In this document: positions 1-10,092 of the stretch, one piece after another | How positions within the stretch are numbered: position 1 is the first letter of the stretch | How the letters are laid out: every line of letters starts with the position of its first letter | NCBI GenBank assembly: GCA_000934455.1 | Contig: KN882689.1 | Coordinates: 13,843 to 46,927 of the forward strand | From: Apostichopus parvimensis | Lineage: Eukaryota > Echinodermata > Holothuroidea > Aspidochirotida > Stichopodidae | Direction of reading: 5' to 3' | DNA length: 33,085 nt | The notes under the pieces: generated by a model | Seen by the model: only the letters and a program-made list of their open reading frames with translations | The model's database searches: none | What the model was told of the DNA's origin: nothing | Program-made: the position numbers and the translations under genes

Positions 1-78
1 GTCTATACCCAGTACAATTCATGACCTCTCCACACAGATGTCTCACCACGACCCGACCCTGCATGTCATCAAGTTGGG

Positions 79-516
79 CTAGGGAAGGAAACTTAAAGGA
101 GTTCCAATGACTTCGACAGATGACTTGCTCTGTCGACAAACTGCGATACGATGTCCGCTTTGGAATGAATTAACAGAAAGTTCTGAGAACGGGCAATGAC
201 CCACAAAACTCCAATGAAGCTGATTTAAGAAAATAATTCCCACTTGATAAAGACAAATTTGACTCTCTCCATAGAAAAAACAAACTCCACATTGATTCTC
301 CTTGCTAGGCATGGTTAAAAACACGTAGCCTGAATATTCACTTATGAACGGAGAGGTCCATACATATGCCGCAACATGCATCCTATCATTAATGTTTTTC
401 ATTTCGACCAAAGACAACGACAAAGACGAGACACCTTGTTTTGTTTGGTTTTGAAAATTTTCATTCGCTTCACGTTCGCACCACATGAGCCAAAATTGTT
501 CGGGAAGAAAGTACAT
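79..516 (-). other. Unassigned 145-codon open frame
   Basis: The longest uninterrupted frame in the window, from ATG at 516 to a stop at 79, preceded by an in-frame TAG. The protein has a mixed composition with 5 W and several C, includes HVAAYVWTSPFISEYSGYVF, and shows no family I recognise. It does not resemble the missing TADA2B C terminus. A chance frame, an old transposon remnant or a neighbouring gene's exon are all possible. Confidence 0.2.
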
Positions 517-1312
517 CGGAAAGATTGTGCGATTTATCTATTACACGATATTACCGAAAGAGGATTATTAAGACGGGAATCAGTTAGTTTGTGTTTAGAC
601 TGGAATACATGAGGCTTTCAAGTTAATCTGGTCAACAGACACATCTATGTACTCTCTCTATGTTCATCACCAGACTTCAACAATTCAAAGAAAAATACTG
701 CACCAACTTATAGAAAAATAACTGCACCAATTACATTGGTATGCATACATCATGGATTATGAGGGATCTGGTAAAGTCCACAGAGAGTTCGACGATACTG
801 CTGGCATTAATTGGTCACCGAGCCATCCATCTATCAAACCTCCTGACGGCTGTCTGCCTCCTCTTCTCTCAGGTTTTTCTAAACAGATGCAGGTGCCGAA
901 GATTCGGTTACAAAATTACATTTAAACGTTTCGGAATTTGGAATATGTAATCCAATTCAAGCATTAAATTACCATCCCGATTTGGCCAAAATTTCTTTAA
1001 ATCACGTCCATGCCAAACTTTGTGTGAAGAATTTGTTTCTAGTCACCCGTGTATGACACTTGCTCATCTGCGATGTAGTATTTACAGTAAGAGATCATTA
1101 TTCCTTCTTTTTACCCCCCCCCCCAAAAAAAAGAAAAGACAAAAAAAGGGAGAAAATATATAAACAAAAGTTCAATATCCATAAAAGAATGTTAACAGCT
1201 TGTTACTAGAGCTCTTTCAAAAAGAATCATGATACAATCATGTTGAAGGCTGCGGAGGGTACTGTACATTATTGAGGCTAAGGTGACAGACTTTTCACAG
1301 ATGAGGATGCTT

Positions 1313-1358
1313 GGGGGAGGCCCTGGGGGAGGGGGGGAAGCGGGAGGCTGTGGAGGGG
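1313..1358 (+). other. G-run cluster (possible quadruplex)
   Basis: Five runs of three to seven G within 46 bp on the + strand, which is the template strand of TADA2B if the transcript reaches this far. Confidence 0.5.
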
Positions 1359-3065
1359 CTGGTGAAGGCAAGATATGAAATAATAGTTTTTTTATTTTTT
1401 TATTTTTTATTTGTTTGCTGCAAATTACCCTCTTTTATGCTCACTGTACAAGATCTTTCAGCTCATTTCACATGATGGTTGGTTTTTTAGAAAATAATCG
1501 GAAAATTATGTGATTATCTAATATTTTTGGTTGTTCACAAGTCTGAATATTGTACAGATTATTCATCTAAATACAAATCGTCCAGTTGGCTGGTTTGCAC
1601 TTACAGTATATACAATTTTGAATTAGAAAGATCCTTGATCTAAACAGCCTACCATTTCCAGTCACACTTAACACATTTCACTGTTACTTCACAGAAGTCA
1701 AGATGGCAAGCAGTTGAATCAAATCAGCCCAAAAATATAAAAATAATAATGCCAGAAAAAGCACTTTAAATTTTTCAAATTAAACAACTACCCACAAAAA
1801 CCATTACTCTATAAAACAGCCACTTAACACATATATTCTCACACCTTTCTTCTTCCTTTTCATACTTTTCCATGAATGTGGGGGTGGAGGGGGGGGGGTG
1901 GGCAATGAGACAATTTCCCACACCATTTTGTTTGCTTTCCTGTTTAACCTTTCCTTGCACAGTTTTGGAAAAATTTCTTTCTAAATCATGATTTTAATCC
2001 TTCCTCTTCTCTCAAAAGGCATATTTCATATTTGTCATGTGTCGATTTCTTACGCTTGACTCATTACTTTTCCAATACTCTCTCTCTGCGAAAGGTAAAA
2101 CCACGAGGAGTAAAGGATTTTGCCTCCGCACTCTGACGATAAGCCCCCGAGATTGTCCAACTGACTGATTTCTAAACTGCCCTGTCACATGGTCTAGGAG
2201 TCATTCCAGCATTTCAAAAGAAATTTGAGAATATAATAACATTTGGAGGTGACAGAAATGTGGGGCTTTTGAAAATTGGTATCCTACTCGGCTTACGGTA
2301 TCGTTAACCTGACGCCCACAGAGAAAGCATTACTGAGATAACCCTGTCTTTCAACGGGAGCTTCCAGTCAGGCAGTTACAGGACTTTATAAACCAGGAAA
2401 GAATAGAGAAACAAAAACTAAAACTGTTTCAAAAGTGGCTCAACGTACCCGGCAAAGAGATCAAGATTGTCTCCAGTAGGACAAATGACAGACTTAGTGA
2501 GTCAATAAAGAAGTAAAGAATAGAGGTAATTTGTCTCTTTGATCCCAGATATTTAAAATTTGATGATGTCTATTTAATGGCAGTTATTACTGAGTCATTC
2601 CGACAAAGATTTTCTGGAGGAGTCTGTTACGAGATGGAGAGGAGAAAGTTCATTATTCCACCATCGATTGGATGCCAAAATGTGGAACCCCACCCCCCCC
2701 CATCCATGAAAAAATTCTTACTGGGTATGATGACATTGTTAGATGCTACTTTGTATAATGATATAGCCCTCAACAACACTTGTTTGCATATGCCAAGTCA
2801 CATATTGTAACGTTGATATATATGTGTTAATACCATATCAAGTACAGTATTTAAATCTTTTTCATTTTTTTTCATTTTCATATGTATCACTACATCTATC
2901 CACCTACTAAATGGACGTTATACTGGTCCATTGCTATGCATGTGTCCTGGTATCATGAAGAAACATGTAACTACCATGATACTTTACGATGTAACTTTCA
3001 TACTGTATAGCAGTCACATTCGATTTGTACCTTAAAACCATTTCCTTTGATGCTTCCAAACTTAA

Positions 3066-3234
3066 AGACTTGCCCCAAACCGCGTGCCGCCCTCTGAAAA
3101 AGTTAACTTTCCGTTGCTTGCAAGTGAAGTTTTCTGCCTGTCACTACAAAATGCAGAGAGTGATGAAACATGATAACTTGTTATCTTTAGCTGGACCTGA
3201 GATGTCCATGGCTGTATCGTTTATACACTGTGCT
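3066..3234 (+). repeat. Dispersed repeat, copy 1
   Basis: Starts GACTTGCCCCAAACCGCGTG and includes TTAACTTTCCGTTGCTTGCA and TAGCTGGACCTGAGATGTCC. It is about 165 bp and closely similar over its length to the reverse complement of 4894-5060. No protein is recognised in it. Confidence 0.85.
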
Positions 3235-4893
3235 ACCCCCTTGGATTTTCCCCATAAATGACGGTTAATGAACGAGTCATTAATAAACTTTAGTCAATCC
3301 TGAATAATATTTCGTCGCCCGGATACTATCCATATTCAAATCAAATCAAATTACATCAAATTTAACTGTTTTTACTTTTACCTTATTATTTGAAATTAGA
3401 GGCATCTTATGGTAATTCTGTGGTAGTTTCACATCACAATTTCATAACCTGGTCACATTACCAACCTTATTCTACAATTTCATACAACTAAAGAATATTT
3501 TTTTTATCAATTTAAACTTCCATTCTGAAGAATTGTTATGTTCGTTTAAAAACGTGGGCACAACTTCCGATACTGAATTTCCACTTTATAACAAACATCA
3601 TAATGTCAACATCTTCTACCGACCATCGTCGTCATACGACAAATTAAACCAGTAAATTTGAAACCACTACCATTTCTACCTAACAATCTGTGACATACTT
3701 TTCTAACTATATATGTAAGGAATTTTACAGTGTTCCATTTTTTACCCTCGTCTCGGCCACAAAGTCTGGAAATGGCGTTAACAACAAAGATTTCGCCCCA
3801 GGACACTTCTCACCACCATTGACGATTGATCTACACAACTTAACCGGGCCATGTTTGTAAGATTCCGAAATCTTTTTTCTTGCCCCTCGTGACTCTCCAA
3901 AATTTGAATAGCCATACCGTTGAGTGATGGATCTTAGTATAGCGCGACAATGCCGATGCTGCGAAAGCGGTTACGGTTTGATCTTCCCTGAAGGTACAAA
4001 ATCTTGAGTTCATAGAGTTAAAAAATACTGAGAAATATTTTAGTTTCATTGTTATCTTAAGCCCACTCTTATTTAGAAATTCTGTAGATGAGTATACAAG
4101 AAAGAATTTTAGGCTGGTTGATTACAAATCCAGTCTATTCCAAACTTAAAAAGAGTCAAAACTTTCAGGGAAATTCATGACTAAAAGAAATAGAAAAAAA
4201 AAGAAAGACCAAAAATAAGAGACGATACTTGTCGAAAGGGTGTAACCGCTGCAAGATATACGCTACAACTCCTCTTACATTGGTCGCAGTTTAAAAACTT
4301 GATACTCACATTTCAAACACTGATAATATGTTTTTGTTACTAAAACAGGTCCAAAACTTTTGTCACTTCCTGGAGTCACCATTACACACAGAACTGAAGA
4401 TGTTTGACTCTTGCAGTTGGAATATTTCGCTGTTTTATACACACTTTAGCTACACCAAGGGCTCTGGTGTTTTTTCGAGTCCTCACACGTATTTGCCTCG
4501 CCCGTATGTAAATGGTTATATAAAGGGTATGCACCCTGCGCCTTAGTAACTACTTGGATAGATAAATCTCCTACTGTGTCTAGGATAGGTGGGTACTAAA
4601 TCTTGGGATAGTTTTGTAGAATAAACTATTTATGTAGAAGTTTGAAGGGCCTGACCGTTCCATCTTTTCAGAGGGCTAACTGAATACGAATACAAACTAA
4701 GAAGACATTAAAGGGAGTGAAGACTCGCGCACAAAGAAACGTCTGATGCCGGTAATCTGACCTAGTTTCGAATGAGGTGTAACAGAAGTGTTAAACACCA
4801 CCATCGATCCCAGAAAATACACACACAGCTTGCTACCATCGGTAATTAGACACTAGTGTACAGTCAATACATGCAGCTACGGTCAATACCTAC
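3235..4893. other. Span between the inverted repeats, no gene seen
   Basis: Minus-strand frames of 66 and 69 codons (3606-3806, 3840-4049) and a 72-codon plus-strand frame (4328-4546) show no domain I know. If the flanking repeats are one element's ends, this is its interior. Confidence 0.5.
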
Positions 4894-5060
4894 AACACAG
4901 TGTACATAGCAGCGATGGAAAACTCAGGTCCAGCTAAAAGTAACAAGGTATCACATTTCATTACTGTCTGCATTTTGTAGCGACAAGAAGAAAAGTTCAC
5001 TTGCAAGCAACGGAAAGTTAATTTTTTTCAGAGGGCAGCACGCGGTTTGGGGCGAGTCTT
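4894..5060 (-). repeat. Dispersed repeat, copy 2 (inverted)
   Basis: On the minus strand it starts GACTCGCCCCAAACCGCGTG and follows copy 1 to TACACTGTGTT. The pair faces inward with 1.66 kb between. It is either two independent insertions or the long terminal inverted repeats of one element; similarity fades just outside GACTYGCCCC. Confidence 0.85.
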
Positions 5061-6690
5061 CAATGCCTTTAAGAGACACGTGATGGACAGAAAGTCAAAT
5101 TGGACAAATGAATGAACAGAGGAGACCTAAGATGGAAGGAGAAAATGATGAGAATGACCTATTTGCATGAATTGTCTGGCCCAATAATATATATATAATA
5201 AATGATAAAAATATAAAATACAATAATATGCGGTAATACAGGGCTTAAATGCTAGGTACAGAAATCATGCTGATTCTCAGACTGACAGTTGTTAATCAAC
5301 TTATCCATGTGTTTTAATTATTAATATCTACTAGCAACAAAGGCTGGTACCTTTTTTCCCACTGCCAAATGGCCACGGGCATTTTAGCCAGTAAATAGCC
5401 CGCACCTCAGAGGCCTGTGGCAATTCTAAGAACAAGTTCGGTCTCGACTTTCGCTTTCACTTGGTTTTTCCGGTTTTTCTATTGTGTTTCCAAGCAAGTG
5501 TTTCCTGTTTAATAATGTTATGAGTGATTATAGGAATAGTAGGATAATGGTACTTAAACTTGAAAGTATAACTTCTTCCAAACTATGAATGATATTTAGT
5601 ACATTTGTAGGATACTGCCACAGCCAGGGTGGGGGGGGGGAGGGGGTGCATGAGTCATCCAAATTGTTATGGTTGTTGAATGTGCGAAATCTGGGTGGAA
5701 ATTGTTACTCTAAAAAGTTATTGTTGTGAAGCTTGCACAGCTCCCGTCTAACCCCCCTCCCACCCCCACCCAACAGCCCCCAACCCAGTTTTGTAACCTC
5801 ACAAGATAAAGCGACAGAATGACAGAACAAAAAATTGGAAATACTTAGAGACTACTCCTTAAAAACTACCATGATATGAACCACAAATGGCTGACTATAA
5901 TATATTTCTGTATGGGTGTGGGATGTTAAGGATTTAGAAAGTCTGCTGAAATCTCTCAATCTTACTATCTATCTTTCAAATTTTGTGCTGCTAATTGTAA
6001 TTCTTCAAAAAACTTTTCACAAATTGCTGTAACTTAGACTACATGCAATGAACCTGAAAAAAAGAAGACCTTGAGAAAATGATACCAATAGAGGGCAGCA
6101 TTTCAGAATACAGCAATGGATGGTATTGTTTCAAAACCTACTCCTCAGTTATCCCATTACATATTTCTGTACAAGTGCAGTTAGCATTAACCAAACTCTG
6201 AAATAAAGTTCTGTAAACTGCTGTTGAAACTTTCTGCAAAGAATGTAACTTAAGGATCATGAACTTAACGTAGTTTTCTTTTAATGGCCAGCTTAAATCA
6301 CACAACGCTTGGGGTGGGGGGGGGGGGCTGCTGTGCCCCTCCATTTGTGTGTACAAAACCTTATAAGCTATAGGATAAGTGAATTGTGTGCTTCCTTAAA
6401 TCGTTAGTGCCCCTCCTTAAATTGCATGTGCCGATCCAACTCAGAATGCCTGGCTATGTTAGTACCTGTGGAAATCACATCACCAATAGATGGTTCAAAG
6501 TACTGAGGTGGCTTGTTACTTTTCAGTACCTAGTAGACTGTAAATCTACCACACTTTGATACACATCTTTGCATGCACAAATCAAGCTGTAATTAGCAGC
6601 TTAACCTTTGAAGTTTTTGAGGTGAGCAGAAACACTTCATAGAGTTTGTACAGACCACAGCTGGGATCATTTATCCAGTATTGCATAGCA
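5061..6690. other. Non-coding stretch
   Basis: AT-rich, with G- and C-homopolymer runs at 5628-5646, 5744-5792 and 6310-6327. No coding exon recognised. Confidence 0.5.
5744..5792 (-). other. C-run cluster (possible quadruplex on the minus strand)
   Basis: CCCCCCTCCCACCCCCACCC and then CCCCC and CCC: at least four runs of three or more. A G-run cluster on the opposite strand is nearby at about 5628-5646. Confidence 0.45.
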
Positions 6691-6831
6691 AAATGCTATA
6701 CAAAATGGTCCAGTTGCTATGCAAAATGGTCAAGTTGCTATGCAAAATGGCCAAGTTGCTATGCAAACTGGTCGAGTTGCTATGCAAAATGGTCAAGTTG
6801 CTATGCAAAATGGTCAAGTTGCTATGCAAAT
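6691..6831. repeat. 21-bp tandem array with ATGCAAA in each unit
   Basis: Seven units with motif starts at 6698 (degenerate ATACAAAA), 6719, 6740, 6761, 6782, 6803 and 6824, all 21 bp apart. The consensus is TTGCTATGCAAAATGGTCAAG. The last unit contains a perfect octamer, ATGCAAAT, at 6824-6831. Both forward frames through it are open only because 21 is a multiple of three. Confidence 0.95.
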
Positions 6832-8597
6832 GTAAAGATATATATAGCAGTTTTCTGCACAGGAACTATGATATTCAATGAGAGAAGAAAATTCAGAGTT
6901 TCCAAAAATTGTTACACAAAACTTTGAACGCTAAATTATTCCCTTGTATCATAGCACGAATAATTTGATTGAAAATGGCAGGAAGTCCATCTTTTAAAAT
7001 GAAACAAACTAACATCTGGAATTTCTGACCTTTTCAGAGAGTTGTTTGTCTATATTCATTTCGCAAGAACAAAGGCCCAAGGTTTCACTTTCTTCTCTAT
7101 TTCTTACTCAAATAAAAGCCCCGGGAATGGTCCGTATTTTTGCATTGCTTCCTTTCAAATAAACATGTCTGTTTGGGTCAATTTGGTGGTGGTCATACAG
7201 TGAGGTAGAGGTTTGGAAGAAAAGAACAATATGGCTTTTAATAAACACACAGAGGGTAGTTCCAAAATAATATGTATAAAGTTCATATTAGTTTTACTAC
7301 TGAAGTTATCATGATTGAAATGTTCCAAGTCATTTGACATAAAACAAACAAATACCAAGTATGAAATTGAAAGCACCATATACTTTTTGAGTTACTGTGT
7401 TTATAAGCTTAGTCATCACATACACACATATTACCACAGCATGGACTCCTTTCACCTTTATCAGGGACTCAACCAGTGTCAGCATATTATACCTTTTCCC
7501 ATCCCGTCTCTCCACTGCCCTCCTCCCACTGACCTCCACCCCTCTGCCATCTGTCCCTCAATGACAAAACCATTTAGATCTTCCTAGGTACAACCCTATC
7601 ATTGTGTAATTGAAGAACAATGATGCAACCATTTTGAGACTTAGCCACCGGTCTTATGTCGCCATTGTGTTGACTGATAAAATAAAACATTTAATATGAA
7701 TTATTCTCAATGTTAACATCTTATGAGGGTTTCCAATTCTATGAAATCAAAACTACAAAAGTCAACTGCCTTTAATATCTTCATACAAACATGAATGAAC
7801 AGTTAAATCTCCTCTTAGTATCTTTCTTTATGAATAGCAAAACTAAATGAAACTTTTGATGCTGTGATTATGTTCTGCATGAACGTTTAATTGACACATC
7901 GTCACTGGTAGATGGAGGGCTGGAGATTTAGCCAACGAGGGAAAGGTTTTCTTTTGCCCAGGAAAAACTCCTTTTTTCTTTTCTTTTTTAGTAATTTAAT
8001 TACCAGGTGAATTTCTTACTTATGTTATTATCTACTATCAATTTGTAAGTATGGCTTTTACATGTTTTCTTTCAAGGCAGTTAACTCTTGTCAAACCCGT
8101 TGGCAGTCCGTAGTTTACACATTCGTGCTTAATACCATGTTCTCAATTTTGCTTCAAATCTGACATAATGTGAAATACAAACAAAACAAATGGACATACA
8201 AACAAATGAAGCAAAAGAAAATGAAATGTTTTCACGAGGCGTAAGAGACAAGAGAGATATAACAAAGAGACAGGTCTGTTTCTTGTGAATAACACCGATC
8301 TTCATTGAAAGAATTAGACAAGAGCAAATCTACTTGAAATAGATATAATGATATCTCATTCACACCTGTTCCCATTGAAATCCAGTCGTATCAGAAATTT
8401 TCAACTTCAAATTCTTCCGTTGCCTCTACACATCTCTATGAGTGTTACAGATGCCTCTATACATCTAGTACTAGTGTGAAATTAAAATACAATTGCCTAT
8501 ATAACACACTAACAAGTGTGGAATTTATCTGCAATTTTTTTGTTTTGATTTGTTTGTTTTGATAAGTCGTGGCAAGTGGTCACTTGCATCACCCGAT
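6832..8597. other. Non-coding stretch
   Basis: Nothing recognised on either strand; short frames near 7155-7587 lack codon or splice support. Confidence 0.5.
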
Positions 8598-8770
8598 TCA
8601 CATAGTATAATGAATATTGTATCATAATACGATCAAATATCTACAAAAAAATATTGCTGCATATAGTATTACCCATTTTCACATAGTATAATACAATAAT
8701 ATTGTATCATAATAATATAATATAAAACATCCACGTTTTATTTTGTTGCATATCGTATTACATGGTAGAA
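8598..8770. repeat. 80-bp AT-rich direct repeat
   Basis: TTCACATAGTATAAT begins at 8598 and again at 8678. Each is followed by TATTGTATCATAATA and then by a GCATAT.GTATTAC block. The units are rich in short palindromes. Confidence 0.8.
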
Positions 8771-8869
8771 TGATATATAACGATTACAATTATATTGCTA
8801 AGTTTTAATATTACAGTCCAATAGTATCATATACAAGCATGTGAATCGCCTGCTTGCGTCGACTTAGAA

Positions 8870-8975
8870 AGTTACAGTGAACTATGTAAGTTTTCTCCAC
8901 TCTTTGGCAGCTATTCTGTGTGCTTGCGCCCGCAGACTTGCGACACAGTGTATCGCACTAACATTTTGGCAGAGA
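8870..8975 (-). repeat. Possible old copies of the exon 12 end
   Basis: On the minus strand AGCTGCCAAAGAGTGGAG (near 8910) and CTGCCAAAATGTTAGTG (near 8965) resemble the exon 12 end AGCTGCCAAAAGAATAGA. The donors are gone. The similarity is short and could be chance. Confidence 0.3.
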
Positions 8976-9039
8976 GTGCTCTGTGATGAGAGGTTACTGG
9001 CACAGAAACAATAAACGATATCGCAAAGTGCACATGCTG

Positions 9040-9650
9040 TAACAAGTGTTTACTTGCTCAGACCTGATACAGAGCGTATATCGTGTATTTGTCCTCTCTT
9101 TTGACCTGATACACAAAAAAAATATGTATTTCCTCTTTCGTTTGGCGTTCGAAACAAATCATTACTTCTTCAGACCCAACACACACTAGAGTACACTATG
9201 TATTAGCAAAGTGTTGTGGCAGTTCAAAACAGGTGTTTACTTGCCCAGACCGGATACAGAGAGTATATGGAGTATTTCGCCCTCTTTTCTGATATTCGGA
9301 ACAAGTGTTTACTTGCTCAGACCGGATACAGAGAGTATATGGTGTAGTAGCCCTCTCTTCTGATATTCGGAACAAGTGTTTACTTGCTCAGATCGGATAC
9401 AGAGAGTATATGGTGTAGTAGCCCTCTCTTCTGATATTCGGAACAAGTGTTTACTTGCTCAGACAGGATACAAAGAGTATATGGTGTATTTGGCCTCTCT
9501 TTTCATATTCGGAACAAGTGTTGACTTGCCCAGACCGGATACAGAGAGTATATCGTATAGTAGCCCTCTCTTTTGACATTTGGAACAATTGTTTACTTGC
9601 TCAGATCTGATTAACAATGTGCATTATGAACTTACTCCATTCTGTTTGGC
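9040..9650. repeat. 71-bp tandem array
   Basis: Units start at 9228, 9299, 9370, 9441, 9512 and 9583, exactly 71 bp apart, reading GAACAAGTGTTTACTTGCTC and then AGACCGGATACAGAGAGTAT. A diverged unit begins near 9040 and a poorer one near 9151. The two central units are nearly identical, so expansion is recent. Confidence 0.93.
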
Positions 9651-9699
9651 AACTGTATTTTCCTGGTTGCTCACACAGACACAATACACAGAGCTAATT

Positions 9700-9992
9700 T
9701 TAAGTTCTTCTATTATTTTAGCATCTGTAATAATGGTTGATTTATTTCTCATATTTATTCCGTGTAGGTTAAGGTACTCATCCTATATATACCGAGGGTT
9801 TCGTTTACTCCTACCGAGCACACAAGATGATATTTAGTACTTACTCTATTATTTTGGCATCTGTAATAATGGTTGATCTATTTCTCATGTTTATTCCGTG
9901 TAGGTTAAGGTACTCATCCTATACGTAATGAGGGTTTCGTTTGCTACTACTGAGCACACAAGATGATATTTAGTACTTACTCTATTCTTTTG
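9700..9992 (-). repeat. 136-bp tandem repeat copying the end of TADA2B exon 12 and its donor
   Basis: The exon end and its intron are repeated at a 136-bp step: the motif at 9993 recurs at 9857 and 9721. The middle copy keeps GCCAAAATAATAGA followed by GTAAGTACTA, with the donor at 9844; in the far copy the donor has decayed. A related stretch (GCCAAACAGAATGGA then GTAAGTTC) sits at 9635. Each intact unit also has an AATAAA on the minus strand (9895-9890, 9759-9754). Confidence 0.88.
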
Positions 9993-10092
9993 GCAGCTGT
10001 AATGGGTGACTTTTTGTTCTTCTCCACTAATTTTTTCTTCATTTCTTTCTTCTTTTCATGCTTAGCTTTCATTTCTTCAAATTTTTCAACTT
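9981..10092 (-). CDS. TADA2B: TADA2B exon 12 (last one visible)
   Basis: 112 nt, phase 1 in, phase 2 out, acceptor ATGCAG, donor GTAAGT at 9980. It codes a lysine-rich helix, EKFEEMKAKHEKKKEMKKKL, ending AAKRIE. If the donor is not used, the next codon is TAA (9979-9977). The last bases and the donor are copied in the tandem repeat that follows. Confidence 0.87.

Larger units (their letters stand above)
1..3065. other. Non-coding stretch
   Basis: Apart from the open frame at 79-516 and G-runs at 1313-1358 and 1886-1901, it holds a short direct repeat (AAAAAT.ACTGCACCAA, near 692 and 715) and AT-rich sequence. No exon of TADA2B was found on the minus strand. Confidence 0.5.

Noticed and set aside
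3606-4049. Two minus-strand frames between the inverted repeats as a transposase
   Set aside because: No catalytic or DNA-binding motif visible and the frames are short and unconnected.
6646-6927. 93-codon frame with SCYAKW heptapeptide repeats, looking like a repeat protein
   Set aside because: A 21-bp tandem DNA repeat gives open frames in more than one register; no splice or start support.
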